Source of the DNA: Hymenopellis radicata
Taxonomy: Eukaryota; Basidiomycota; Agaricomycetes; Agaricales; Physalacriaceae
Reading direction: 5' to 3'
Length of the DNA stretch: 64,000 bases
Assembly: GCA_015501595.1 (NCBI GenBank)
Contig: JADNRX010000162.1
Location: 53,030 to 117,029, forward strand
The notes beneath the pieces are model-generated. The model ran no database searches. It worked only from the letters and a program-made list of their open reading frames with translations, and was not told the DNA's origin. The translations under genes were made by a program, and so were the position numbers. Positions 1-11,915 of this stretch are shown in pieces. Each line of letters opens with the position of its first letter. Within the stretch, counting starts at the first letter, position 1.

Positions 1-1141
1 GCCTTGATGACTCCCAATCAGTCCATCGCTGCCATCGATCGCCCAGAACGGAGGTTATCCGCGTCAACTCGAAATTCCAATCCTTTTGAGCCCACCAAGG
101 TCCATTCAGCCTCTGCATCATCGCACAGTAATGTCCCAATAGAACCAGCGCGCGCGGTCGTCGCTCAAATAGGAGCTCCATGAATGAGTCCGACGACAGC
201 ATGAACCAAAGGAACGCTGCATGAAGGTGAAAGTCCGGATAAAGAGACGCCGCCAAGGATTTCTGCAGGAAACGAATGGCATGCTGATAGGTCGCGGAAA
301 CCGCGGCGTCGCGCACCTCGTGAATTTCTGGGATGCCATTAATGGGTAGAGGAAGTGTAGTAAGGGATTGGGTGAACGCGGTAAGAGGCAATCCTGCATC
401 CTCGTCATGAGGGCCCGTGACCCATGGTATCAGGGCGGCCACGACTGTGTACTGCAGAGAGGCGGGAGGATTTTGAAAAGTCGGCGCCGTTCTACGAATA
501 ATACGCAGCCAATCGCTTGACACAGGCACGCTCGGAGAGGTCGCGAATCCGTAAATACCGATCAGCAATTGCGCGGTGAAAACAGTGCCGTCATCTGCAC
601 CACGTAGATGAGAGTCTGGGATGCTGCTGACTGCTTGATTGTAGTGGGAAACGGCAGCACAAGAATACTGTACGGCGAGGGGATGGGTGGGATTGAGGGT
701 GAAGAGATGAAGTGCCGCTACAGCGAGTATCGCGTGGAGGAGGAAGGAATTGTCGGGCAGTATGGCGACGCGCGGAAGAGTCAGCTTCCACACGTCCAAT
801 GCCCCCCGGTCTTCGCAAAGCGTGTAGCAAGTGCTAGTTGTGTATTGATGGATCAGTTCTATGCCCTGTAGATCCAATTCCGTTGACGACATGATCATCG
901 GGAAAGACTGCATGCTTGGTGAGATATTGGCGAATCTGGAGGGTGGCGCGGGCGGATCACCCCAGATACATTCTACTCCTCTCCTAAAGCAATTCCTGCA
1001 TGTAGGGGATGTTTCATCGCACTGGGAAAGTTCACGTTGGTCATTTGTTGATACGATGGACTAAATGCTTACTTTGACCTTTCGTCGGCGGCAGGTTTTA
1101 CATCCTGTACGTGATTTTGTGTGTGGACGAGGGGGTGCCAT
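1..1141 (-). CDS. Zn2Cys6 fungal transcription factor, C-terminus cut by window edge
   Basis: Predicted nuclear DNA-binding regulator. The first exon (1141 to 1073) starts with ATG and carries the first half of a Zn2Cys6 binuclear cluster, ending in the basic stretch RRRKVK. A 51-bp GT-AG intron (1072-1022, gtaagc...cccag) splits the cluster, and the second exon opens with CDE and finishes it. The cysteine spacing C-x2-C-x6-C-x6-C-x2-C-x6-C is complete after splicing. The second exon then stays open to position 1 with the hydrophobic helices typical of fungal transcription-factor middle/C-terminal domains, for example LLHAILAVAALHL and ALVLLGHYCAMM. The last visible residues (DRWQRWTDWE) resemble the usual end of this family, so little seems to be missing. 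No frame break is seen. Its place beside a P450, a peroxygenase, two SDRs and an acyltransferase suggests a pathway-specific regulator, which is inference. Confidence 0.85.
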
Positions 1142-2580
1142 GGAGAACCTGTAAGAGTACTGACAAGAAGTCGAAACCGTCGACCATAAGTACCTCCACA
1201 GAAACGCAGCCAATAACCTAAAGGGTAAGTCACCGTGTCATGCTAATCAGTTGTGGTGAACTGAACAACTTATCAGACTGACTTGGCCTGCTTCAGCACT
1301 CCCGAGGAGACGAAAGGTGGAATAGGCGAGTTCACCTCGGCTACCTACTGGCAGGCAACTAAGAACGACGACGATTAACCTATAGAAGTCTTCTTTCGAG
1401 TGCTTCGTTTTGCCCTGTGAAGGAAAGAACAGATGTGAATCAGCAGCTGCGAGTCGGAGAGTGCTTTAGTCAAAGGCGTTCACACTTGCAGCGGGTAGAC
1501 GGTATGATCTGATGGCAGGAGGCCGAAATAGGTCGGAACATAGAGTAGCATTCAGTCGAATAGCGCCACGAGTCATAGCAATAGGAAGCGGCTCAGCATC
1601 CAGGCAGACACGGGGGAAAAGGGCTCAAGTGTCTGGTAGAACGGCTCTGTAGCACGACGAATGCAAGCACGTCCTAAAATCATGGAGATAGACGAATAGA
1701 TGAGCGTTAGTTTCCAACCAATCAGAAGCGAAATCTTTGACATAATCAATAGCGGCCCTGGGTGGCAAACTCAAGCGTCATCCTGAAAGGAACCATCACT
1801 CAATTCAAACACTACTGTGTGTTCGCGTCCGACGCGATCTGTCAATTGAGTAAAGTAGCAGGTGCGGGCCATGATGACGATCTAGGCGCCTAGCAATTCC
1901 CGTTAAAGTTCGAACCTTGGTTCAAATTTACACTCGGGCTCGATGGCTTGGCTTCAGTCTTGGGCACGATGCGTGCGTGTTACAGTATTGTAGCTCCATG
2001 TAGAGCTTGCCAAGCGTGTAGCTAAGTACAACGGCCCAAGGAATACTTGCATAATGGCCCCCAGGAGAACCCAGCACTACAGCAGACGACTCGGGATGTT
2101 GCACGAACTACCTGAGATCTTCGCCATAAGCCAGGAATCTTATGCTTCTCGGCGGCGAAGTTCTTGTGGCGATGCTTGCCAATGACTGTTGCGAGACGGT
2201 ACAATTCCAAGGGGCACCGATTTCCTGGGCCAGGCGCTGTAGACGGGACGATCATGTGTGTGTCAACTTGCTATTGAACGCGTCGATTACCGGGTAGGGC
2301 TCTGGGATCTGGAAACCGGTATGTAGAATTTCCCAGGTATGCTCACGCCCAGCCTGTATCCGAGAAAAATGTCAAAACTACACTCTCCAATTGAACAATT
2401 TATCTCATACGTTCAAACTAAACTACATTACAAAAAATATGGAAATAGAGAGGAGCTTCACTCAAGGCTTCACTAGGATACTACCTGAACAAGTCACTTT
2501 CTAAATGACTGTAGCCCACTCTCGTCCAGGCCTTACGCTGATGTCACAATCGAACGGCAGCAGTTGGCTATCGCGGCAAG
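1142..2580. other. Intergenic stretch, no gene seen
   Basis: Between the start of the transcription factor and the end of the P450. I see no conserved motif, splice-consistent exon chain, long repeat or RNA gene. The part next to 1141 should hold the transcription factor promoter. Confidence 0.5.
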
Positions 2581-4587
2581 TCAGCATCCGGAATGAAACG
2601 CAGGCGCAGCATACCATAAGAATCCAGGACCCAACTCCATTCGAGGATTAACATCTCGCCCGAACTGATCTTTACACTTGCGAATGTCGAACACCGTCAA
2701 GATGTATACCACCGCAAGCCAAAATGTGTCCAGGGCCATGTCCTTCCCCGCGCACGACCTAGTTCGGAATGGCGTAAGACTGAAGTATCGATGAGGAGAT
2801 AGCAATGGGACGGACCGTCTTCCATATCCGAAGACAATATGCGGGTCGGGGAGATTGTTGTTGCCTTTCAAGAACCTCTGTGGGTCGAACGCAGAAGGGT
2901 TTACGAATACCTTCTCATCATGTAGAATAGCCCTTCAAACGCGCGTGAGGACATACTTCCCATACAACGGGAAATGAATGTACCAGGTGTTAGGCATGAT
3001 TGTGGCGCCCGCAGGGAGCCAGTAATCACGGTACTTTTCCCCTTTGATAGCGCGGTGCGGAACAGCCAAAGGCAGGACTGGGATCCATCTATAATACATA
3101 AGTAGAAGCACGTCAGCATAAGCATACCGAACGCAGACCAGACGAAGAAAGACAGACGTACCGTAGCACCTCCTTAATTACCGCCATCACCGTCGGCAGA
3201 TTCGGACGATCTGAAAAGTCAGGAAGGCGGTTCTGTCCTATCACGGCGTTGATCTCGGCTTGGCATTGCTGCACTACTTCGGGGTGGGTGACCATCGCAA
3301 ACATGAAGTTCGTTAGGGCGGCCGCGGTCTGTACACAGGATGAGAAACAGTTGTCAGGAATTTACGCCGAGGACTCACCGTATCGACGCCCGCGGCATAC
3401 GCCACTGCTGCAGTGTTCTTAATGAGGGTCTCGCTGATACCCTCCCCGCCGTTCTGTTTATCCTCGAGACATGTAGATACGAAGGAGGGCTCGGCAGTTC
3501 CACTCATCTACATCTTCGTGAGTTTCGAATTCGGAATCAGTAGGAGGGTGAACATACGACTTTGTTCTTGGCAGCGTTGTATGGCACCTCGACCATCGCT
3601 TCGGAGAGTTGTCGCCATTCCTTGGCCTGTTTCTTGAACCCGGCGCCCGGCATCCATTCCGGAACGTGTTTGACTGGGGAGTATGATTAGGGATGCGAGG
3701 GTGTGGACCTGTGTGGAAAGGAGGCTCACGAATGGGGAAGGTATCTACGAGGAATCCAGGCGGGTTGGCTGCAGTCGAAGTGCTTTTGGTGGCTTTCTCG
3801 ACGAGCTCGACGAAAGGGTCGTTCTCTGGTGCGACAGAGTGTCCATAACTGGGGTGGAGAGAGTATCAGGTGTCATGTTGTAATTGAATAAGGAACAACT
3901 AACGTTCGCTTCATGATAATGGTACCGGTGTAGCTGTGATGACGGTTAGTCGGATATCAAGATGCCTGGGATGGATACTCACTGGTTAAGATGAGCAAGG
4001 AAATCAGAAGGCGACTTGGCCATTCGTCGGAGGAGATGCTCGGCGGCGGGGACTTGAATGTCGCGCTGGAGAGATTGGTTCTGGAAGTGGGTCATGAAGA
4101 CCTTGCGATGCTCACGCCACGAGTCACCGTAGCGCATCAAAGCGAAAGTCCATGTCCAGCCCATCCTTCGAAGAGGATCAGTACAATGAAGGAACGTCGA
4201 GATGTAAAGGACGTACAAATCTCTGATCATAGGCATATCGGGACGGTCAGAGAAGTTGGCGCTGCGCTTCTCGAGAACGTCGTTCACTGCTTTCATCGTG
4301 TTCAACACAATAATCTTAGAGCCGAAGACATCCACGGATATCACGTCGCCTGTTATGCCTGCATTAGTGCTTTCTACATATTTAACTGATAGATAGGACG
4401 CGCCATAAGTATGTGACCAGTCCCTAAACTGGGTCCACAGCGCCGGGACGTTCATCTGCAGGGCATTGCCCACAATAGGAAGACCCGGTGGTCCAGGAGG
4501 AAGTGGCATTGCGGAACGGGCGCGTTTCCAATAGAGCGCGCCAGCGAAAATAACAACAGTGAGGAGAATGGGGATGGTGAGTGCCAT
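2581..4587 (-). CDS. Cytochrome P450 monooxygenase
   Basis: Microsomal heme-thiolate oxygenase, about 500 residues in roughly ten exons. The protein starts with a hydrophobic anchor (MALTIPILLTVVIFAG) followed by the proline-rich hinge PLPPGPPGLPIVGN. The I-helix motif AGVDTT is rebuilt across an intron at the second T. The K-helix ExxR is EVLR, again at an exon edge, followed by PVLPLAVPHR. The PERF-like region reads NTWAILHDEKVF once the intron gtacat...ttgaag is removed. The heme loop FGYGRRSCAG, with the axial Cys, is interrupted by an intron between the two arginines. All motifs are present and every exon joins in frame, so the gene looks intact. It is most similar to the agaricomycete O-methylsterigmatocystin-oxidoreductase-like P450s, but the family number cannot be set by eye. 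It sits among other tailoring enzymes, which suggests a secondary-metabolite oxidation role. Confidence 0.92.
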
Positions 4588-5673
4588 GGTAGTTCAGGGT
4601 AACAAAAAAGTATGCAACAGTCTGGCTTTTGTACCAGAGAAGCACAACCATACGTGGATTGACTTTGAGAAAACTCGCAGGCCAATCAACCCATTCGGGT
4701 GCGCAGACCATACCAAGGTGATGACTGGACGATGCAACATCTGTGATTCCCGAATGAATACTGTAAGTGTCCGGGGATATAGGATAGTGCGTGTGGTTTT
4801 GAGAGTGTAGAACAGAGAACAGAGTGGGCTGCCGAGGTTGGAGGTGATGGTAGAAGTTCAGAAAGATCTGATGCAAACTCGATCGAAGCGGCCGAGCAGC
4901 CGATGCCGATTAAATTTCAATTTCGCATCTCTTTTCATCCCCTGCTTGTTGCATGGTCTGTATCCTCTAGACAAGAAGATAAATGCAAGGCTTCACCTAC
5001 AATCCATCCCTAGACTGCGCAGCACCGATTTACATCCTACGCCGCTACTTGTCTAGGCAATGATGACGTTCGGGTTCGCCTGATGGCAGATAACTTGTCC
5101 GATCTGAAGAAACCAAACGAGCGACCATATCGGATCCTCGCGTCTCTGTGATGAACGAGCTCCAAATGACACGGACGACCAGCCTTGACCGCATTGCTGC
5201 ATCCTCACGATCGAGAACATCGTTGGCGGAATTGTACACGTTATTTTCAAAGGACTTCCTCTTGACCACGGTGTTCGAATACAGTCAAGTGGATCGTCCC
5301 AACAATTGTATTTGGGATCTGCGTCCGCGGAAGAAAAGCGTAGGTCGCGGTGATTACTTTTAAGGCCGAGTCGCCCTACTTTTCATGCCTGGCGGCTCCA
5401 CCTGGCCAAGTTACCCAAGCATTTCCAAGCGCAACGAGTAGCCGTAGGCATTCAGGAAAAAGAGGGTACTGTTTCCCTACGAAGAAAGAAGGCGCAGGGA
5501 GCGACAGATCTCGCGACCGCGACGAATGCGACACCGACTCGGGCTAAGATCACGAGGGTAAGTCTTCAGTCTGCTCTGAGTCGGTGAATTAGTCGTTGAT
5601 GCACTTTTCCCTCCCTACAGAGTCTGCCCGGGGTCCTGCGAGTACAACTTCTGTATACCAGGTTTGGTGGTCA
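4588..5673. other. Intergenic stretch upstream of the P450
   Basis: Should contain the P450 promoter next to 4587. No coding stretch with family features, repeat or RNA gene was recognised in it. Confidence 0.45.
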
Positions 5674-5863
5674 ATGCCCCAGAACTAAAGGTGCCATGTC
5701 TCATCGCCGCGGACTCTCATCGGCAGCCGTCCGAGCATTCATGCTTTTAGTCGGGGGCATGTTCCTAACCGGCGGGCAAGGCTTTTGGCCTTCCGATGTG
5801 AACAAAAACGTACTTCACAATAGAATCCAGCACGCGTCGCTCGTGCATCTAGAGGGTTTTTGA
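5674..5863 (+). pseudogene. Relic of a heme-thiolate peroxygenase exon
   Basis: This stretch matches the middle of the peroxygenase gene about 0.9 kb downstream (from about 6559 to 6735). Shared runs include GGACTCTCA, GGCATG, ACCGG, CTTTTGG, TTCCGAT, CACAATAGAATC and GTCGCTCGTGCATCT. A frame open from the ATG at 5696 to the TGA at 5861-5863 encodes 55 residues with the family features VGGMFLTG, HNRIQ and ASLVHLE, so it lines up with LLSVGGMLITG and the EHDASLVHLD catalytic region of the full copy. The acidic residue of EHD is lost (QHAS), no CPALN exon was found upstream, and homology ends abruptly after LVHLE. It is therefore best read as a decayed tandem duplicate, not a working gene. Confidence 0.7.
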
Positions 5864-6280
5864 ATCGATGCTGAGCTACAGCAACAACTACGGGGGAGTC
5901 ACGATTCATGAAAGCATTTGTTTTGCTGATGCACATGATGTCGTTTAGCCATGCCATATGGATATATTTTTCATGAAGACACGGCCTCAAAGCAACTGTG
6001 AGATCGTCCTTTTGATAAAGCATCAGAGCACTGACTTGCTCATCAGTGTTTTACACTTTATTCAATGTTCACATCATGATCATGATGCTTCTATCGACCT
6101 AGTAGCCTCTCCATCATCTCCAACAACGCCTAACTTCGTCGCCATCATCTCGGTTCTTCATCCACTTTGGCAGACATCACGACTGCAGTAGCGCCCCAAC
6201 GTCATCTCCGCTCTTGGTGGGGTGGCGTACTTCTGAATAGGATACGCCTTGGACTACTGAGACAGTGCCGTCGGCGTCGG

Positions 6281-7140
6281 ATGTCGGGCCTGAGGCGCTA
6301 TATAGAGGTGAGACTCAGTGATGTTTGTCCTCCTCTTTCCACGATGTCTTCTTCGGATGCCCGCAGACACCTCCGAGACTACTCAGCGACGACGCGCATG
6401 CTTTTCGTGCACCGCTCGCTAGCGACGTCAGGTCCGTCTGTCCTGCTCTAAACACCATGGCGAATCACGGATACATGTTAGTCTTCAATGCCTTCGCTCT
6501 CTTATCCGGAACTCAACCTTCCTTCGTCATATAGCCGCGCTCAGGCCGCGATATAACCATTCCCCAACTCATAACCGGCTTGCGCACATGTTACGGACTC
6601 TCAGCCGCACTCGCATTCCTGCTCTCCGTCGGCGGCATGCTCATAACCGGACACTTTTGGTCTTCCGATCTATACCACATCGGACGCCACAATAGAATCG
6701 AGCACGATGCGTCGCTCGTGCATCTGGACACGCCTCTTGGCGAACGGTACGGACCGATTGCTATACAAAAGGACTTGGTGGAAGCGTTAAAGGATGATGT
6801 GCGTGGCGAGGAGGGTAAGGTCGCGAACGATGACGACTTTGCACGGATGAGGATTAGGAGGGAGAAAGAGACAGGTCATGTGCCGCTACCAAGTGTAAGA
6901 GATGCGTTTGCAAGGGCGGAGGCCGCTTCGATTCTGGAGGTATTTGGGGAGATACGGCCGGGAGAGGAAGCAGAGAGAAATGTGGCTGTGGAAAGGTTGG
7001 TATCGTTTCTTGGGGAGGAGAGACTCCCGGATGGGTGGAAGCCGGATCACGTTAATACGCTGAGAGATACGTTGAAGAGGAGTGGGCAATTGAAGAAGGT
7101 TATGGATGCGATGAGGAAGGATTCTGAGCAGGTTGACTAG
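6281..7140 (+). CDS. Heme-thiolate peroxidase/peroxygenase (chloroperoxidase family), frame break at a splice junction
   Basis: Member of the fungal heme haloperoxidase / unspecific peroxygenase family, which uses H2O2 for oxygen transfer. Exon 1 (6281-6307) encodes MSGLRRYIE. Exon 2 (6367-6476) carries the heme-ligand motif SVCPALNTMANHGY. Exon 3 (6535-7140) continues with PRSGRDITIPQL, LLSVGGMLITG, the distal acid motif EHDASLVHLD, and a C-terminal FLGEERLPDGW. At about 250 residues it belongs to the short class. Intron 1 joins in frame. Intron 2 (gttagt...atatag) leaves the frame one base short; a single missing G at the 6476/6477 junction would restore it. No long signal peptide is seen in this short first exon, so the true start may lie further upstream. 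Neighbouring P450, SDR and acyltransferase genes suggest a shared pathway. Confidence 0.8.
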
Positions 7141-7401
7141 TTACTTGAACCTCCGACAGCTAGTATGGAATTTGTATGAACACGCATTAGCAAGCGAAAC
7201 GAAGAGCAAGATGAAACTGTTTGAGCTTATCAGGCAGCCAAAGCGAATTAATCGCAGGACGAGTTGCACCCGCCGCCAAATGTTCATGCATGAGCATGGT
7301 ATCAATAAGCGATATCACGCTAGTTTAGATTGGACATGAATAATTATTCGTGCAGATAAAAATTCGAAATGAGGAAATGAAAGCAATGGATCTATCAGCC
7401 T

Positions 7402-8644
7402 TCATAGATCCTTAACCTGCTCCTCCAACCACGTCCACACCTCCTCACCGAGCTTGTGATCCCGACTAAGCGGGCTTGGCTCACTCAAACGCGCCCATGG
7501 AATGAGATACTGGCGTATATCATAAGCACAATCCAGCGTATCTCAGCAGTACATACCTTGCCGCCGAAATCGACTCCCTCGGTGCTAGTCCCAGCATACA
7601 GCTGCGTCAACGCACCCATAGGGACGGGGTGTATAAAATACTTGATAATGTTCTCCTGCCACTTCGGGACGTGTTGTAGGAGATTAGTGCGCAAGTTACC
7701 CGGGTTGAGCGATGTCGAGATGATGCCTTTGTCTCTGTACCGATGGTCGATCTCATTTGCTAGGATCACATTTCCCTAGCGCAATCATCAACACCATGCA
7801 TGACACCCTGACACGGACGAGATCGCTCACCAGTTTACTATTAAAGTACAGCTGCTGCGTCGTCAGCTTACGCCTTGCCGGACCGTCCTTCAACGTATTA
7901 AAGTCGATCGCCCCGAAGAGGTGCCCAGAGGTGGCGGTGTTTACAACGCGGACGTGCTTGTCGGGTGATTTCTCGGCGGTGGCGATGAGCGTGGGTATGA
8001 GCAGTTTTGTGAAGTACCAATGACCTGCAGGGCTATATGCTTAGCGACTTGGCGCGCTGTGCTATGGAACGGAGACGTACCGACAACGTGTGTGCCCCAT
8101 TGCATGTCGTAGCCGTCTTTCGTGACCATCTCCACGGGACACCACATGAGTCCGCTTGGCAGGGGTCAGCTGTAGTTTCGCGCCGAAGAGACGAGGAGAC
8201 TTACGCGTTGTTGAAGAGAATGTGTAGTTCGGATTCTTTCCTACAGAGCTCGCGTTAGAACGAAAGCAATTGGACATGGTATACACGAACGACAGAAACT
8301 CGGTGGCAGCCGCCTGTACGGATTTCAAGTCTTGTAGATCCAGCTTCAAGAAAATAGCTTCCTGCCCCGTAGATTCTTTGAGCTCTTTGATAGCGTCGGT
8401 AGCCTTCTCCCGGCTTCTGCAAGCAACGTAGACTTTAGCGTTGTGTTGTAAGAGAGCCTAATAACGATCGTCAGATAAGTGGTATGAAAGACGAAGAGCT
8501 ACTAACCCGAACAGTCTCGAAACCAATGCCACTGTTGCCGCCAGTAACGATGACGACTTTTCCAGAGAGGTCCGGTATCTTGTCGGTGGACCACTTGGCC
8601 TTAGGCGGGTACGCCTGGTTGATCATAGAGAGCCAGTTTCCCAT
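7402..8644 (-). CDS. Short-chain dehydrogenase/reductase, retinol-dehydrogenase-like
   Basis: NAD(P)-dependent oxidoreductase of about 310-320 residues. The start at 8644 was chosen because [14 protein letters not shown] is the usual opening of this agaricomycete group. The Rossmann motif is TGGNSGIG (about residues 32-39). LFNNAG is rebuilt across an intron ending ccaag at the final glycine, and the catalytic YFNSK is followed by a 72-bp intron (gtgagc...gcgctag) and then GNVILANE. The C-terminus is [12 protein letters not shown]...WLEEQVKDL. All exons join in frame and the gene looks intact. The upstream 8645-9359 region separates it from a divergently transcribed second SDR. The substrate is unknown; by context it may act on a secondary metabolite. 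Confidence 0.88.
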
Positions 8645-9359
8645 CTTCGTCGACGGGGTGGTGAGAGAAGGTATCAAGTAAAAGTCGGGAATGGAAGAGG
8701 TGCTAGAATTCCATGACGAGAATGAAGGAACATATAAGAGGATGCCTTAGGCTTGTGTGATATCCCCGCCCCGCCCCGAAACTGTCTCGCCTCCGTCAAC
8801 AAATGATGCGAGTGAATGAGGAAATCTCGTAAAAGGCCGTGCGTGTGCCAAGGAGCCATATGGTATGCGGCCTTATATGCGCAGGCAAACTACTGCTGCG
8901 ACTACAGTTCGGCGGGCGTAGGAGGCCTCTATGGCCTCGGATAAATACCAGGCATAGATGGTCATTGGCCAGGAAAATGCGAGGCGCCCTACAAACGACG
9001 AAGTGGACGTTTGAAGGAGTTTTTGTTAGCTCCGTTGGCCTGACAAAGCCGGCGGGAACATTTGCCGCGGAGATGAGTTTCCGCGGCATTTCTCGGGCAT
9101 CGGCCAAGCATGCCAAGAACCGACACGGATAGCTCATCATAGATGCCCTTGAAAGGGTTAAAGCGTGTAAACCCGTCGTTCCTAGTGGACAGCACTACCT
9201 AGTACCGTGCCTGGATCATTGAATGACTTACTAAGTACTTACTTGTCCTTCCTTCCCCGATCATGGAGAAGAAGGTTTACGACCTCGGCATCCTGCTGCC
9301 ATCATTTGCCTGAAGCTTCGCATGTCTGCTTCTGCTGCTGACTGAGCGGCGTATCCACC
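8645..9359. promoter_or_regulatory. Shared intergenic region of two divergent SDR genes
   Basis: 715 bp between the start codons of two oppositely oriented dehydrogenase genes. It must contain both promoters. I did not find a convincing paired TATA box or a repeated operator. Open frames inside it lack family features. Confidence 0.35.
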
Positions 9360-10251
9360 ATGAAAACCGTCTTCATCACCGGCGCCAGCACAGGAATTGG
9401 CCTCGCCACCGCCAAACTATTCTACGCAAAAGGGTGGAATGTAGTCGCAACCATGCGCTCTCCCGAAAAGGACACCATCTTATCCGTTGACTCCTTCTCA
9501 GACCGCACGTCCTCCCCCTCGACCTCTCCAAGTTCGAAACCATCGAGCCAGCCCTCTTCAAGGGCGTCAAACGGTTTGGCCAGATCAACGTCTTGATTAA
9601 CAACGCTGCCTATGGACTGTACGGCGTTTTTGAAGCGATCCCAAGGGAGAGCGTCAAAGCCCAATTCGATGTGAATGTCTTCGGTAAGTCCGTGCCTTTG
9701 CTCATTCCGGCTCGGACTAACGGTATGCAGGTACCATGGATGTTACGCGAGCCGTTCTGCCACACCTCCGCGCTAACAGCAATGGAGGTGGTGTTATCAA
9801 TATCAGCTCCGGGTCCGGCTTCTTCGGGCTGCCTTTGATGACCATGTATTCCGCGAGTAAACACGCGCTGGAGGGTTTCACAGAGGCCTTGTCCTACGAA
9901 CTAGCATCACAGAACATCTTCGTGAAGAGCGTCGTGCCACATGACGGCGTAGCTTCTACGAGCTTTGGAAATCGCTCACAGAGCGATGCGGTGCTTGGCG
10001 AAGGAGTCTATCCTCCCTCGTATGAAGAGTTTGTGCAGAACTGTTTGAAAAAGTTCTCGTCGATGGAAGGAGCTATAGAGATGTCATCCGAGGACGTGGC
10101 AGAGCTGATTTATGAGTCTGCGACTGACGGAAAGAAGCAGCTGAGGTATTTCATTGGGCCAGACCATCTCGGGACTATGAAGGCAAAATACGAGTCGTCG
10201 ACTGACGAGCAGTACATGGAGTACATGCGCACGAAGGTCTTCGATGTGTAA
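9360..10251 (+). CDS. Short-chain dehydrogenase/reductase with one frame break
   Basis: NAD(P)-dependent oxidoreductase, about 280 residues. The start at 9360 gives MKTVFITGASTGIGLATA with the TGxxxGIG nucleotide-binding motif, then VVATMRSPEKDT. Downstream come LINNAAYG, the active-site YSASK, and the C-terminus MEYMRTKVFDV. One intron (9685-9729, gtaagt...tgcag) rejoins NVFG to TMDVTRAVLPHLR in frame. Between PEKDTI and PLDLSKFE the reading frame shifts by one; a missing C in the CC at 9503-9504 would restore SDPHVLPLDL. No splice pair explains the shift. The gene is convergent with the acyltransferase, with only 36 bp between stop codons. It is either a recent null allele or an assembly indel. 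Confidence 0.82.
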
Positions 10252-10287
10252 TCAGTTCTCTAGTCTATTAAATGTAAAAAAGTACAT

Positions 10288-11915
10288 TTATGCGAATGCG
10301 CCGATATCCTCGTCCATCAACGCAATCATTTTGTCCTTATGTGCATGCCGCACCCTCAAGGAGACAACCACCGCACCCTCGTTAGTCTCCCATAACCCAT
10401 CCGCCACACGCACCGGATTCGCAGGATGCACACGGAACATCCTCTCCACGAAACCTCGGAATAATACTGCGTCCTTCCTTTGTACCCGAAATTGCGCAAC
10501 CCGTTCTCATCGAGCCTGCAGACACCGTTAGACACGTCACGCGAACGCGACGTAATACTCACCCAAGGAGTGAGTTCACGAGAACGATTCCAGGTGCTGG
10601 ATACATGTAGAAGCGCGTGTCTTTGACGGCTTGTTGGTAGCGGTTACTGTTGAGCATGAGATATGTCTCGACAAAGTCGTTATCGCGCGCGCGGACAGTG
10701 TGTCTGCGAATGGACTGTGCAATGCTAGAGAGATCCGTCTTCCCCTGCAGATCGGCAAAAGTGATTACAGTGCAGTTCGCAGCGTTCTGGGGATGACGAT
10801 ACAGTGCATCTTCATCTGGGGTTCGTGTACGATACTGTGGCGGTTGTGAGATGAGATATTCATAGCGTTGTTTGATGAACAACTCACATTCATTAGATTC
10901 ATCACGCAATGGATCGGCTCCTCAAGGCAGCGGTTGTGGAGTGTCGTGATATACGCCGACAACGCGTCTTGTCGTGTAACCTTCACGTCTGATGACACAC
11001 CCTCCGTCGCCTTTTCGTGCAGCTTATCGATTTGCGTCCCAGTGAAGAACAAGTCCAATAACGATGTATCCTTCACTTCCGCACCGTACCGCTCAAGAAC
11101 CTGCTCCAGCGGATACGATTTCGCAACATGTGGAGTAATCGTCCTGAACAATTCCTCGCCCTCCTCGCCCACAGGTGGATCCGGCCAAGCACGCTTATGA
11201 AACACCGGTAAAGGAGGAAGTGGGAGATCCTGGTATGCTTGAGAGAGCGTGTAGATGAAATGGTGCACGGTATTCCCATCGCCCAGGACATGGTTCCACG
11301 AGTTACCTATCACCGTCTCGCCGGTCTTTGTGAGGTACGTGAGCTTGAACGAGATGAGAGGCACGTCTTCGCCTTTGATGGCGCCTTCCAAGGGGACAAG
11401 GGAGACAAAGTCGACGGTGCTGCTTTGGATTACGTGCGGGCGGTGTTCGGCGGGGAATGGAGCGTCTAGGTCGGCGTTTTCGACTACTACAACGGGGACG
11501 GCGGAGCCTGTGAGGTCGATCTGTATGAAGGTGAGATATCACAGTCGAAGGAAGATGGTGGAAGCGCTGACCCACCAGCCGTCCCCAGTGCGTCTTAGTC
11601 GTCCCGCAGCATGAGGAAAACGTGAAAGTGTGATAGCGAGGGCTTTGGAGAATTTGTCGACATCTGTGGGACCGGGAACGACGTGACAGGAGTTCAACTA
11701 GAACCACACAATTGTTAATGTATCGCAAATCCACGTTGTTCACATACCACGAACTGTAGAACCAAATCATTCCCATCAACGAGGGGTAACGTCTCATGGC
11801 CAACAAGCGTCACAGGTGGTTCTGGATTCACGAGAAATTCTGGCATGTTGACGCGGAAAGAATCCAACACGATGTCGGCGGTAGTAGTGTCCTGGGCGGA
11901 CCTCGAGAGGTACAT
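10288..11915 (-). CDS. BAHD-type acyltransferase (transferase family) with one frame break
   Basis: CoA-dependent O-acyltransferase of the fungal transferase family (trichothecene acetyltransferase/HCT-like), about 450 residues. The opening MYLSRSAQDTTTADIVLDS leads to SRFPHAAGRLRR. The catalytic HxxxD motif is HVLGDG in NSWNHVLGDGNTVHHF. A later exon carries NAANCTVITFAD, which an intron ending ccacag joins in frame as YRTRTPDEDALYRHP. The C-terminal counterpart of DFGWG appears as NFGYKG. After TQYYSE the frame shifts; one more T in the TTT run (plus-strand AAA at 10451-10453) would join it to VFVERMFRVHPANP, followed by GLWETNEGAVVVSLRV and the stop at 10288. A role in acylating the product of the neighbouring oxidases is inference. 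Confidence 0.82.
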
